From Adiantum capillus-veneris (lineage: Eukaryota > Streptophyta > Polypodiopsida > Polypodiales > Pteridaceae), in NCBI GenBank assembly GCA_014529385.2, contig CM043958.1, positions 141,896,234 through 141,960,233 of the forward strand: a stretch of 64,000 nucleotides of DNA, given 5' to 3'. The position numbers were made by a program, and so were the translations under genes. The notes below the pieces were generated by a model. The model ran no database searches. It saw only the letters and a list, made by a program, of their open reading frames with translations, and was not told the origin of the DNA. Of the stretch, positions 11,460 through 24,502 are shown in pieces (position 1 is the first letter of the stretch; each line of letters begins with the position of its first letter).

Positions 11460-12570
11460 AAAGCCTTTAGGACAAAAGGATGGGTGGCTGAATTTGGATA
11501 GATATACTTGCTCTTAGCCACTGGCCGGATGGGAGCTGGGTCAGTGGTTTTTAGTGTTGTCGAAGTGTTTTTGATAAGCTGCCTACTCGAGACGCAAGTT
11601 TCTCTCCAAACCTATTTATGTACGTTGGCGGCTTGAAAGCTTGCTGTAGTATTGAAGCAATAGAGAGAGGTAAACAACTCCATGCTAATATTATCTATTA
11701 TCTAGGTGATGAGAGGTTATCTAAATAAACACTTTACATATATAAATAGACGCTTTTGGGGACAGATGGGCCTCGTTATTATTTGAAACCCCCTCTCTCA
11801 AGTGGGATTAATTGGGGGTGTTCAGATTGATTTTGCGTTGTTCAATGGCATATTAATCCACATGTGAGAACAATTACAAAGTAAACTCAATGTGATTGCC
11901 AATTGATCCCCATGTGAATCCCAATTAAGATGTGATCACCTTGTTAACCCACCTATTTCAAAGTGATCACTATGTAACCCCGACCATCCCAAAGTGATCT
12001 CCAAGTGAACACCATGTGATTCCCACCCCGTCATTTTTGCTATATCATTTTACGTTCTCACCTCCATTTCAAGTGACATGCGACAGCTTAGTGGGACAGT
12101 CATAAACTTTAGTGTGGTAGGTGATGGATTCAAGTTGCGAGAGCTCAACCCAACCAAAATATTTTGATTTTTGAGAATAAACGGACAATCCACATCTTCC
12201 CAAGATCGTGGACAGTTGATCCCACCTGACAAGGGGGTGTCAAATAGTCTTGATGATGGTTTATGGCTATCTAAAACTTTCTCTAGTGCATATTTTGCGC
12301 AACGAATAAACTTTATTTCAGTTGACTTTCATGTCTTGCGCAACGAAAAAACTTTATGCCAATTGGCTTTCATGTTTGCACACCCCCAAGTTAGGGTGGG
12401 TGGTGTGTAAGCAGCTTTTGGTATGACCAGAGTATAGAAGTAGGTATTTGTTGATTTAGCAAATTTGTAAGTGAAAGAGTTATTGGGAACGTGAGAATCT
12501 TAAAGGATTCTTATGTTTTCAAGTTTATAACAAGGCGTCTGCAATAGACGCAGACACTGTCTTTCACTTC
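11460..12570. other. Intergenic, with degenerate GTGATC/CATGTGA short repeats
   Basis: No coding signal. From about 11875 to 12030 the words AAGTGATC, CCATGTGA and AACCCC recur irregularly every 25-35 bases, which looks like an old minisatellite. The rest is anonymous. Confidence 0.5.
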
Positions 12571-12578
12571 AATTGGAT

Positions 12579-12580
<2 letters not shown>

Positions 12581-12667
<87 letters not shown>
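12581..12667. repeat. (AC)n microsatellite, 87 bp
   Basis: Uninterrupted AC dinucleotide run. The apparent His/Thr ORF across it is an artefact. Confidence 0.98.
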
Positions 12668-12669
<2 letters not shown>

Positions 12670-15170
12670 TGTCTGTATAGGAAAATTTTTAGGCTTATAT
12701 TATTATATAGCCAAGTCATGGGCTTGCTTAGCTCACTTCGAAGTGCAATTTGTTTTTACATTGATGTGTATGGGTCCTATTTTGGGTATACATAATGTTG
12801 ACCTTAATGGTTATTAACTTCTGACTCCTTGTAGAAATAGAGTATGGTTGTCGAACCTGGTGGTTTTACTTGCCTGCATAATCACGCGGGATGTGCTGGA
12901 TCTGTAAGTGGGTTGATTTTGCCCTATTCTAGAGTGCTTTTGTTGGCATCACACATGGCCCCATTCAATGCAATACGCCATCCAATTGTTGATTGGAAGT
13001 GGAGGTGCGGTGGAGCTACATTCGCACGGACGAGTTGGGGTTTACTTTTAGCCTTGATGATTCAATCCTATTTAAAGGTGAGGGTTTCCCTCACTTAGTA
13101 GGCTTATGTACTTTCTGTCAGTAGTTGATGTGGTAAGGTAGCCTTGTTTGAGTGAGTGTACTCTGCGTGGGTTACGCTATGGCTAAAAGGAAAGATAAGC
13201 AACAAGATTTGGAGGTTCATTCTCTGCCTTCTTCTTCACAGGTGGAGTTCTCTAGCTTGATGGGTTATCTTTGTAGTTGATACCTGTTTTCTTGGTAATT
13301 GAGAGCTTAAGGACATTTCTAAATGTGTTGTGATGTGCTTATGGCAAGGGTTTGCTGTGTTGTTGGGCGACTCTGGTCTAGTTATGTTTTTTCATGATAA
13401 TCAATATGGATGTAAGTATCCACTTTAAGGGGCTGGACATTATATCGGTTGTAGACAGTTTATTGAGAACTGGATAGGTGATTGCTTGGTATGGTAAAAC
13501 TTCTCGTTGGTTTGTATGATTACATGCATGGAGGAACATGTTGTGAAAAATTGGCTTCATGTACATGGATGGTCTATTCAGTTTGGCCTGAGTTGGTTTT
13601 TCGAGGAATACCTTGGGATGATTTGCAGAGAAGATTCCGGATGTGTACTTTTTGCTGGTTTGCAGACATGACAACTCAGTTTGGATTCCTCCTGGGATGG
13701 CATGAGTTCTACAATAAACTCTTTTGCTCCAATTGGCTTTGTACCTAAGGCTCTCTTAACCTGGTATAAAGGCACAAATACCAATTATGCTGCTGATATG
13801 GGGTTGCTTTAGGTTTGTACTAATTACGAGGTGTTTAGCCGTCTAGTTTAACAATTATAGCTCCGCTTTTGGTTCTCTTGGCTGATGCTGTATACCTTTG
13901 TATATATGGTTGTGTATGTTCTTGTTTACGGATGTCTATTGAGATTATGCTAACTAATGACTCCTCGATACAGTGGTATACATGGCTAGGTTGATAGTGT
14001 TATGTTTTCTTTGTAGGATTCTATAGAAATACCTATTTTTTGAATATTACATCCTATTTCCGAATGTAAAACGCCTGGTTTATTACATGATCTGTTTATT
14101 TTGGACATGGAAAATATGTATGGGAACATTGAAAAGATCTGGTTGTTTGAAGGTTTGCTTTGTCTCTTGGTTTCCTTGCCAACAAGAAGTAAGAGAGTGT
14201 CACTTTGGTTGGACCAGACTAAGGGTTTTTGTTCTTACAAACTGGATTGGTTGGTTCACTAGTGTCTCTGCATGTTACATCTTACCTTAGCTTGTGTGAT
14301 TACTATGTATAGCTTATGATTAATGAGAATCTTGGGTTCCTCGGATGAGTGTTGGAATCCGGCCGTTTTCTGGCTGGCGATGCTCAAGATTATGGCAGAA
14401 CCTATCATGGTTTTCTTGTATACAGGAGTGTGCATATGACGGATTCGATGCTAATAAAGCCAAAAATTATTTGTCTATTGTTAGAAGGTTATACCAAGGT
14501 ATAAGCTATTGCTCGGATGATTACTATAGTTGATCCTATAAGAGGGCGCATATCTCGGCAAAGCTTAAAGCGGCCAGGGCAGATCATGTGGCCTTTTTTG
14601 CAGCTAAGAACATGGTAGGTACTAGGAAGAGATCCTTTCTTAATAGAACTTGCAAGAATAAGGAGATAAATTATAAAGAGCTTTAGCAAAGTTTTCTTCT
14701 AATGCTATTCAATGGCATTTTGTAGGTAACTATGCTTCAATAGGCTGTTGAAGTTATGTTTCTAATGATGTAATTGGCTACCAAAGTCTCTTGAAATTTC
14801 TCTTTCAATGATAGTTTACTTGCACAAAAAGTTGTACCTTTCTGACATGGATAACAACTAGGATGCCCGTGCATCACCTGCATACAGAGCCAATGCTAAC
14901 AGAATGTTGTGTTGTTTCTATGGGTGCAGGTGAGGGCTACTCTCTTTGGTTCAACTTTTTTGTTGCTTTACTGTTTGGAAGATTGGCTGCTGGTTCAAAG
15001 TTTATGAAGGATTTTCTACCTTTTAGTATGGTGAATTGTACCAACATGATGTTATTCATTTGTACAAAATCATGCTATCTAAGTTTGTTTTGTACAATAA
15101 CCCTGTATTTATCTAGGTACCTTGGTCTTTGAACATGTATATGTTTGTCTGTGGGTAATATAAGTGAATA
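12670..15170. other. 2.5 kb without a recognised gene
   Basis: Several 60-90-codon plus-strand frames (12844-13098, 13482-13748, 14087-14290, 14345-14533, 14863-15132) lie in the same orientation, with conserved-looking Trp/Cys/Phe residues. They could be parts of a decayed gene or unknown element. I find no RT, transposase, kinase or PPR motif and cannot name it. Confidence 0.35.
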
Positions 15171-15174
15171 ACTA

Positions 15175-15202
15175 ACACACACACACACACACACACACAC
15201 AC
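15175..15202. repeat. (AC)n microsatellite, 28 bp
   Basis: Pure AC run. Confidence 0.95.
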
Positions 15203-16820
15203 TATGGATTAAAGAGTAAGAGAAATAAAACGTACCTTGAAAATTTTCAAGGGGTGCTCCATTGTACATGGGTTGAAAATCGTTGGGTATACACCCTCCC
15301 AATCGGCCAAAAGGAATCCCAACAAATTTGTAGATTTGTATGTAAAGGAGTTATAGAGAAGGAAAGGACATGGAGTTAGTTCCTATGGTAATGTTTGATA
15401 AGTTATGTGATGTCCACATAAGGTCTAAGAAGGAGCCATAAATTGTGGAATTTTGGATTTTACATTGTCACAAATTGTATGAGAAGAGTTTTTGTTGGCC
15501 ACCTTGCTAATAAACAACCTTTCATGCTATACAAGATGGCATGCAATTTTTTGTTCTAGAGCCCTTCCAAGAATAAGGAGACTAATCTTTCATTAAACAT
15601 AAAGGAGACTAAGCTCAATGAGACATGCACAATACTTGCCTATGCTAATATATAATAATTTTTTTGTAATACTTAGTTCCATCTTTTGCAACATATTCTT
15701 TCTTTTAAGAAGAATTCTTGTGTTTTGAGAATGATTTGCACGTATGTTGTGAAGCACCAATGGAAGAGCTAAATATATTTTTTATTTTAGTTTATTTAAT
15801 GTGTGTTTAAGACCGTGCTTTGTATGTTTTGCCGACTTTCAAAAATTCAATTTTATTTTTGGACACAAAAATCACACTGTTATTTATTTTCTCCAGTAGT
15901 GTATTATCAAATTTTTCCATTTAGCACCACTGTAGTAAGGACATATTGTATGTTAGTTTTTGCATCCCAAAGCTTTGTTATAATAGGGTCGATATAGTCT
16001 TTTTTGACCATTTTTTATTTTGATGGTGAGAAGAATTGTTGAACAAGTGATTTTTGAAGCCATGGCTTTAATGTATTCAAAATTATTAATGCGTAGAGAG
16101 CAAAAAGTCCTCAAGAGGAATATTGATATGTGATCTAGTGTGAAGAGATTTCCTTTGATTCTCTCAAGTTTTTTTTTTTGAGAGTCACCTACAACTTTGA
16201 AATTAAAAAACACACACCCAACCACCGTAAAACATGTTTTCAAGCAGTCAAAGGGGTGTTGAACCCACCATCTTTAAACTCATAGGCTGTGAATCTTTCA
16301 ACTGAGCTAGGGTGATAATTAATTTATTATAAAACATAAACACAATCATAGATCCTCTAAAAACACAAAACTCTACAAAGCTTATATTTCAAGTAGTTAA
16401 TTTTGAAATGAAAGATTTTCAAAGGATCTATGATTGTATTTATATTTATAACACATACTAGTGACTTTTTTTCAAAATGCAAATAGTTTGACAAATTCTC
16501 TCTGAAGGTTTCTAAGGTTTTAAGATCACGAAGGGATATGGATAGTACGTGCACAAGGACAACAAAGATTACATAGCACCAACATGGAGGCCTAGGGCCT
16601 CATCACAGGGGGAGGAAGAGAAGCAATGGGTGTAGGTACATGCAGAGAGAAGAGCAATGCAGTTAAAGAAGATGAAGGTGGGCATTGAGACTATCTTATT
16701 ATCAGTGCATGATAGTATAGATGATTACCCCATTTGCCTGTAAGCTTTCCAAGTAGAGGAGGTAGCAAGCATGCCGCCAACGTGCAACCACGCTTTCCAT
16801 GCATCCACTTGGCCTCATAT
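15203..16820. other. AT-rich intergenic sequence
   Basis: 1.6 kb with no coding or structural signal that I can support. Confidence 0.5.
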
Positions 16821-16930
16821 GCCCTTGACTAGCCTCATGATCTCGGTCTCACCTCAACCTCTCTTCTTTCCCTTCCCTTCCCCCACCAATTTTAGATCCC
16901 TCGTCAGTCCAACACCTATAGATGTAGCTT

Positions 16931-17002
<72 letters not shown>

Positions 17003-17114
17003 AGAGCCCTTGACTAGCCTCATGATCTTGGTCTCACCTCAACCTCTCTTCTTTCCCTTCCCTTTCCCCACCAATTTTAGATCCCTCGTTAGTCCAACAC
17101 CTATGGATGTAGCT

Positions 17115-17148
<34 letters not shown>
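16821..17148. repeat. Tandem duplication of a 110-bp segment plus (GA)n tract
   Basis: The segment beginning CCCTTGACTAGCCTCATGAT and ending TGTAGCTT, followed by (GA)n, occurs at about 16821-17000 and again at about 17007-17148. The two unique parts differ by only a few bases, but the GA tracts differ in length (16933-17000 versus 17117-17148). This is a recent duplication after which the microsatellites changed length independently. Confidence 0.9.
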
Positions 17149-17149
<1 letters not shown>

Positions 17150-17150
<1 letters not shown>

Positions 17151-18440
17151 GTTAGATTCTCTTCTTCGGCACAATCATGTGTACAAGCACCAAAATTTGT
17201 ACTATATATAATGGAGCTTAAAATTTTCAAAGAAGGAGAATGCCTCCAAGTGTCACTCATTGTTGGTTCACTTCAAAGAAAATCTTACAAAACATCTAAT
17301 CTAAAATCCAAAAGTGAAAGGTAAGATGTAAAATGCAAAATTGAAGGGCAAGATTGTCAGAAATGAAAAGACTTTGGCCACTTTAAAGTGTAAAGGCTTT
17401 CTATTCTACATAGAATAAATGTAGAAGTTTAAATCACATAGCAAAAAAAAAGAGTAATTTTAGTGGAGATTTGTTATTTAATGAAAATTTGATTTTAGAA
17501 GATATATTCGGCCTTATCTTTTCAAGAGGCTTTTTTTAAGACCAATATTAATATTATTTGGAGAAAATTTTTATTTGTTCAAAGAGATTCAGACTTGGAG
17601 TTGTCTCGCTTTGCATGCAAATGAAATGGTTATCCATGACATAGAAATTCATGGACATCAATGGTGACCTCAATGACATCTTCATGTGCAATAGCCACTA
17701 ATTTCATGTTTTTATGCATGATTAGCAGCCAAAAAGTGCTTATGCTCTATTGAGAGCGTTGACTTCCCATTGGGAGTGAATTCATTACACTTGTGATCTT
17801 TGCTTGCACACTCATTGGTTCTTGTTTATGTCTGTATCCTGCAACAAAGAGTCTACTCCCCATAGGGAGCTAGTTTAGTACGTTTGAGGACTTTATGTGC
17901 ACACTCATTGGAGCTTGTTTATGCGCGTATTCTATATTTTACAGCGATTTTATGTCCGATGTATGCTCTATTGAAGATACTACTTTCTATACATCCTTGT
18001 GGAGCCTATTTGGGCTTAATTTGGCAGTCTCGATTGTTTCTAAGATTCGGTCTGGAAGAGACTTTTTTAAGACTGTGGCTACTCATTGTGTTTGCAAAGT
18101 CTTTTGTGAGGGTCACATGTGAGGTTTTTTGAAGCCAAACAGTGGGGATTGGGATATCCAGTGTAAGTTGGATTAGGTTGCTACAGATTCCTACTTGTAG
18201 ACTCACCATAGGATATGTATAGAGGGGTATAGGTGCTTTGACACACCAAGTTGGTAGCCTTTCAACAACGATTTTGAGTAGTGTATGTGATTTGGTGCCC
18301 TGCCAACACTCTTTTGTGGTTTATGCATTGTTTTTTCTGAGTTTTGGTTGAGATTTTGATCTCTGTATAGTGGAGATTCTGTTTAAAATTTTGTAGAAAT
18401 TTTGCCATAAATTCTTAAGCTCACTCTATTGCATTTGCTC
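17150..18440. other. Intergenic sequence, possibly an old LTR or leader before the copia gag
   Basis: No ORF of note. Phrases such as GCACACTCATTGG and GCTCTATTGA recur about every 100 bp between 17730 and 18000, giving a weak degenerate repeat. The position upstream of the gag relic would suit an LTR/leader, but I found no primer-binding site. Confidence 0.35.
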
Positions 18441-18448
18441 TTGTCAGT

Positions 18449-19110
18449 TATGGCTATATCTTCTGAGAAAGAAGAGTAATATATCAAGAAGTTTGATGGC
18501 ACAAACTTCATGATATGGAAGCAGCGTATGCTCGATGTGTTGGTCAATAAGGCCTTGCAACACCATTGAAAGAGCACAAAGAGGGTGCTTACATTGATGA
18601 TCGGTGGGAGGAGCTTGATGCTTGTGTTATGGTGACAAATTTCTTGCACCTTAGTGAGTCTATTTTCTTTAGGATTATAGACAAGACTATCGCAAAATAA
18701 TAATGGGATTTATTATGCCCAGCTTGGGATGGCAAAAGTGCCTTGAATAAAGTTTTTATTATGAAAAATCTCATGCATCTAAATATGAAAGATGGTAGCA
18801 GTGTTTGTTCACACTTTAATGAATTCAATAGGTTGTTTACGCAACCTACATCTAATGAAATCAATTTTGATGATGAAATGAAAGCTATTTTCTTGCTATG
18901 TTCTTTGTCTTTATCATGGAGCATGTTTGACATTGCCATTAGGCCCCTAAGGGTAAGCTTGTTTTTAATGATGTTACTAGTGCTTTGCTCATGGAAGAGA
19001 TTAGACGTGAAAAGTTGAGAGTTATAGAGATAACTATATTATGCCATGGCACTCACAATTTGAGTGTTGTCACCAAAAATAAAGCTAAAAGAAAGATCTC
19101 TAGGTTAAAT
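18449..19110 (+). pseudogene. Ty1/copia gag relic (UBN2-like domain)
   Basis: Starts MAISSEKEE, then KKFDGTNFMIWKQRMLDVLV, the standard opening of copia gag. Later come AWDGKSALNKVFIMKNLMHL, VCSHFNEFNRL and EIRREKLR, which match the helical gag body (xxLxxLKMxxGxSVxxHxxxF). Stops at codon 10 and near 18700, plus a frameshift near 18950, inactivate it. No zinc knuckle or pol follows, so the element is truncated. Gag forms the particle in which reverse transcription occurs. Confidence 0.8.
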
Positions 19111-19836
19111 CACAATAATACATTACCATGTCTTTGCTTGCACTAAGCACAAGCTCAAAATCCAATTTTGGATTTGAAACATCGATAAACAAAAAATTCA
19201 AAATCTAATGATTTGTAAGAGGCCAACCTCCCAAGAGCTTTGCATTTCTACTCTCATGCCTATCGCTTTTCTTACATAGAATTCATGCAGCCTTCAATTC
19301 TATAATCTAGTTTGAAAGTTGTTATATCATTATTCATGCTAGTGTGACATCTCAAAAATATTGTACAAAAAGGAAGAATGCTTTAAATACATAGCTCAAC
19401 TTGGCTGGAAAAGTAATTGAACCTAAACATCAAGATGTATGGCTTAAAAGATGTCAAAACAGAAACACACTACAAAGAATACATGCTTTCAATCATACCC
19501 AACCCATTGAAAACAATAACAAACAAACCACAAAGACTTTAAACAAGCATCAAGCTAAATAGGAAAAGAGACACCATTTCCTATAAGCCAAGTATAGATC
19601 GGGCTCTAGGGAGCATTGAACCTTTGCATACATAATTGCAATGGTCATTTCTTGAATTAGACAACAATAGGCATAGTATCATTGTACAACCAACCAATGA
19701 TTTATCACAAATCTTTGTCAACTTTGTGAGTTTTATCTACAAATATTAACGCCATGAGTTTTAGAGACATGTTAATGTTCAAATTGAGCTCAGACAGAAA
19801 AAACAAAGAGCCCTCTTAAGAACATGATGCCATTAA
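19110..19836. other. Anonymous sequence between copia remnants
   Basis: No coding signal. Probably decayed repeat sequence. Confidence 0.4.
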
Positions 19837-20053
19837 CAACATGGAATTAGGGTTGCAAGGATGCACGCACAACTTGGAGAAGATAAAGAAGCTCGAGGTG
19901 CACAATAGAGAGTGTATTGCTTAGTGCACAAAATAGAAGAGTAAGTTAGCCCTAGAGTGATGGGTGAATATACAATGCACAGAGGGAAAAAACCTCCTCT
20001 TGAGGGAAAAAGTTCCTTGGTAGTACTAAGTGTGTTCACACACAATGGTGGCA
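19837..20053 (-). repeat. Copia-family LTR fragment
   Basis: GGAATTAGGGTTGCAAGG... through to CACACACAA aligns along about 210 bp with 39020-39230, the presumed LTR of the copia element at 39-43.6 kb, in the same orientation. The similarity stops abruptly on both sides. It is an orphan LTR piece, oriented opposite to the nearby gag relic. Confidence 0.75.
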
Positions 20054-21455
20054 ACTAGGTAATTACATGGATAAGGCCTTGCATATATGGATTCACAACT
20101 AAGCTAGTGGGAGGTTTACATTGCCCATTGGGATAGCATCATGACCTTGATTGAAAACAACACTGATGGTCCTAGCACCCCACGCACAAACATTGCCAAA
20201 AGCAAACATGGGAGATAGCTAGCAGGAGAGGAATTCAAGACGTGGATATCAATGTATGATACATGCACCAATGACTTATCAAATGAACTTTTGCAAGGCA
20301 CTAAGTGTATTTTGTACTTGTAGGAAAACACTTAAGGAAGGGCACGTCCTTGCAACAACTTGCTGAGGGGCTTAGTAATCGACCAACTCATGTGACACGG
20401 ATTGGAAATGAAGCCATTGAGGGAACCCTATGCTACAATGCACCCTCAACTCCAACAGGTGACAAGGAAACTTCTCAAAAAAAGAGGTTTCCAATAGAGG
20501 TGATTAACGTTGAGGATGAGTCAACTTATTGATCGGAGTAAAATTCAGTCACGAAGGATCGGTGACCAAGTGGATAGCCAAGGAAGATAAAGTTTGTAGA
20601 TGAAGGGTCTATAAAATGCCTATTAGGAGGAATGAAAGGGGAGGGCCTACGGTAAAGGAGAACAAGATCAACAAAGCAATGTGGGATATTTGGCGCACCT
20701 GCACATGCAGCAATGTGACTTGTAGTGGAAAGCCTAATGGGAGGCAAACATGTGGCATGGTCACTGTTGTAGAGTCCACTGTGGGAGCCCCAATTACCTC
20801 TTTTGAAGGATATCACAAACATCCCAGGGGAATGGTATGCCAATGCTTTGGTTCTGTCTTGAGCGCATCTTACATTGCCATGTTTTGGATATAAATATTG
20901 ACACATAGCCTTGAATAGTATTGATCGTTTGGCCAATGCAAATTTCCACAAATCTTACTCCTGAGAAAGTGCATAAACTGTATGAAGGTGGGTATCAAGT
21001 GGAGCAAGTTGCAAGATGGTGCACTCCTACTATTGTGGAGACTCCAACTTCCAATGGGAATGTGATGGAGGAATGACATACTCCAATGCAAATTGGTCAT
21101 TCCAACACTCGAGATGAGATATGAACAAAGCACTGCACAACAATTTCAGTGGAGGCAACTCACAAAATAGCTTCGGCTCTAGTTTTGAAGGCCGAGTGAC
21201 AAAGGAGTTTTTTTGGGTTGAAGGGGTGAATGAAGTTTTCAAGGTGGAAACATGTGGAGAAGGAAACCGTGGCAATATGTAAAAATCAAATTTGTAAAGA
21301 TCCAGCTTGCATGTGTCCATATTTTCAAGATCATCTTGCATATAGGCGACCATATCTTGTGTGTAAACACATTTACTTTGTATTCTTGCATGTTTTGGGC
21401 TTAAGATAGATTAAGAATATGTTTATCCACCAGCCACTTACTGGTGAAGTTCAAG
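20054..21455. other. 1.4 kb without a recognised gene
   Basis: A 92-codon plus-strand frame at 20616-20894 has four Cys in CTCSNVTC...C, but I cannot link it to a known finger. No other signal. Confidence 0.35.
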
Positions 21456-21459
21456 TCTT

Positions 21460-21810
21460 TAATGCACTCTGTAGAGGGTACACTTTTGCTACCATAAATA
21501 TGTAACTAGGTTTTTAATTTGCTTTCCCCTACAACGAAACGTGTTCTCTCCTCTTCAACTATTTACAATTTTGGAATCCTAATGATGAAGTTTTATGAAT
21601 AGTTCCAGTTTCTTATATGATTTTGTAGTGTATCTTCTTTGTCTTGTAGGATAAGTGCATTCAGTAGAGAGCACACTTATCCTACCATAAATATGTAACT
21701 AGGTTATTAATTTGCTTTCTTCTACAACAAAACATGTTCTCCTCTCTTCAACCATTTACAATTTTGAATCCCAATGATGAAGGGTTATGAATAGTTTGAG
21801 TTTTCTTGCT
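21460..21810. repeat. Tandem duplication, period 193 bp
   Basis: ACCATAAATATGTAACTAGG at 21491 recurs at 21684, and about 150 bp around each copy is alike (TTAATTTGCTTTC, TTTACAATTTT, CAATGATGAAG). About 10-15% of bases differ by eye, so it is an older duplication. No coding content. Confidence 0.85.
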
Positions 21811-22109
21811 GGAATATAGTTGGGACCATCATAGAGGAGGATGAGGGGATACTAAAGGAGCAAATGGGGCAAGTGGCGAATAATCTCTTGCCCATAGAGG
21901 GTAGTACTCCTAGAATACCGGAGCCTTTGAGAAATTGATTGCAAATGCAACATAAAAAGTATTGCGTTATGCACTACAAGTAATATAAAATGTAATGCTT
22001 TTTATAAATAATGGATGTCCATTTTTTTGACTCTTTGTTCTTGTTGTCCAAGATCTAAGCAATGATAATTATGATATGTATGCCTATGTCTCACACGATC
22101 TCCCTCCTC

Positions 22110-22111
<2 letters not shown>

Positions 22112-22155
<44 letters not shown>

Positions 22156-22461
22156 GCAAGCTGTCATTCTCTTCATAGTAAATTTTATATTAGCTATTTG
22201 TCTTAGACGCTTGGGAGAGAGTGAGAGAATGACTCTTTGTGATATGCTCTCTCTGTCTCTATGTGTGTATGTGTGTGTGTGTGTGTGTGTGTGGAGATGG
22301 AGAGAGAGGGAGGGAGAGTAACAAAAATAGATTGGATATATCTTTGTGGTATGCATTTTTTCTCTTCCTCTCTCTCTCTCTCTCTCTCTCTCATCCATTC
22401 TCTCTCAATGGAGATGGAGAGAGCGGGAGGGAGAGTCATGGAGATAGAGCTTTGTGGTATG

Positions 22462-22538
<77 letters not shown>
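22112..22538. repeat. Compound (CT)n/(GT)n microsatellite cluster with duplicated unit
   Basis: (CT)n at 22112-22153, (GT)n at 22271-22293, (CT)n at 22369-22392 and a long (CT)n at 22465-22538. The segment GAGATGGAGAGAG...TTTGTGGTATGCATT followed by (CT)n occurs twice (about 22294-22392 and 22409-22538), so a microsatellite-bearing unit was duplicated locally. Confidence 0.92.
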
Positions 22539-22539
<1 letters not shown>

Positions 22540-22540
<1 letters not shown>

Positions 22541-23646
22541 CACCCATATTCTCTCTAAAAAGCGCTTGCTAGAAGATGCTTGCCAAGAAAACCCCACTCT
22601 GATTGTAGATGTTGATTTGAATGGCGGCAATTGAGTAGCCCCGTTTCAAGAAGATTTTCACATCCTAGAGTCTTGCATCTGCTCCTCCCTTCCTTAATTA
22701 TTTACCACCAACAAATTTCCCTCTATATGCCTATTTATGTGAGTTCACCCAGAGGCATGTTTATATATCAAAGAGTTATGAGTTACATGTGGTGCAAGTG
22801 GGGTTAAAAAATGAAACTTTAAAAAAATTATTGGTGGTTTATGAAAGAAAAGGGGTCTTGTAATTGATGATGAAGGGTGTGAGTTGGACCCCTCATACAA
22901 TCAAGCAATCGTATATTTGCTTGTACTCACATACCACCCATTAACTTGCAAATAACGGTATTCAAGACAAGCGTGTCACAGAAAAAACTAAAAGTAAAGA
23001 CTTTGTACTAGAGAAAAATGGAGGCTTTTGCACAAAGCTTGCCTTTTCAACATTGATGAACAAGATGATGCACACATCATGACACTAGGATTCGACTAGG
23101 CTAAGCATGCCTCAAGGGGAGCATGGGCTCCTAAGATGAGTATGTTTTGCATCCTTATGTTCATGTTGAGACAAGGTAAAGACAAGTAGGCTGGTTATTG
23201 TTGGTGGTCTCTAGTGAGGAGTGCAATGTGAACGAGGGTACATGATGCTATGCCAATAGTGATGAGGGACTATTGGCCGAGAATCTTCTATGAGCATCAT
23301 ATCTTGGAAGAACAATTCTAGATGCACAAAAAATAGTGAAATTGTGGACTATGCCTGCTTGGATGCGTGATGAACAGAGTGTAGTGAGGATGGAGAGTGA
23401 GAGCACAATATGGTGGAGCTACAATAAGAATGATCCCCTCACTCACTCCCTTATTCAATTAACCATAAAGAATGAATAAGGTTGGTGATTATCGATGGGT
23501 TAGTAATGGGAATTTGGCCAATTGGCATGAACCCCAACAATCTCCCACTTGAAGGCTAACATGGCCCAAGTGGCCTATGTATGTACAAGCTATACAACCG
23601 CGAAGAATTCCAGTGGCTTCACTTTACACCCATCATCTCAATGCAA
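22540..23646. other. Intergenic sequence before LTR-B
   Basis: No coding or structural signal seen in 1.1 kb. Confidence 0.45.
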
Positions 23647-24471
23647 TGTTTTCATAAAAATTAATATCTAATTCTCCCAAATGATTTTCTCATGTTAAAC
23701 TGATCATTTAATATGGGGAAGTACCGGGGGAGTAAAAGCTAGAATGGTAAGGCTACCAGACTGGTCTCAGCAGGAATCCAAAGGAGGGAAAATAGGTACC
23801 CAAAGAGAGACAGTCTGCAAAAGAGCAATGTGCTTCAATGGGGCTTAAAAGATCTAAGGTTCAGCTCCATTAAGACTTCCATAGGCTAAGGTTTTGAAAG
23901 TTAACTAATAAGTCCAATGGCCAAAGGTGAAAAATATTGGATGGTTATGGGAAGACTAAAAACTCTTCCCACATCCCTAGGAAGGAGGGGGCGAGCCTTA
24001 ATGGTAGGGGATGAGAGAGAAACACACACAAACACACACTCCCAAGCTCTCCCCAAAGGGAAGAATGGACACATGGTAGGCTCCTAGCCCATTTTCCCCC
24101 AATCTTCCCTCAAATCCTATTGGATGGCCATAGAGGTGGACCAATGAGAATTAGGCTAGAAATTAAGCTCCCTAGAAGTCTATTGGACAATCTACCAAGG
24201 GGTCTAATGAGCATCCAGTAGCCCAATGCCTTGCTTGATTCCTATTGGCTAGAAGACTAAATGGTCCAATGAGAGTTTAAATAAATTATTTGATTACCTA
24301 AAGCTCTCACAAAAGGGGAAAGGGGAACACATGTCACAAGGCTATCAATTATGCTTCTAATTTGTGATTGGCTAAGCTTTGCAGGAGCCAATGGGAAGCC
24401 AACAAGAGCAAAAAGCAAGAGGGGTCGACCAAGTAGAGAGGGAGTTCACATTTTTAGTCTAGCTCACTTTC

Positions 24472-24502
<31 letters not shown>

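Noticed and set aside
12577-12795. Open frame of repeated His-Thr
   Set aside because: It is the translation of an (AC)n microsatellite. The same applies to the His/Thr, Ser/Leu, Arg/Glu and Cys/Val frames at 15.1, 17.0, 22.1-22.6, 33.7, 36.9-38.5, 43.6-43.9, 56.3-56.7 and 57.5-57.9 kb.
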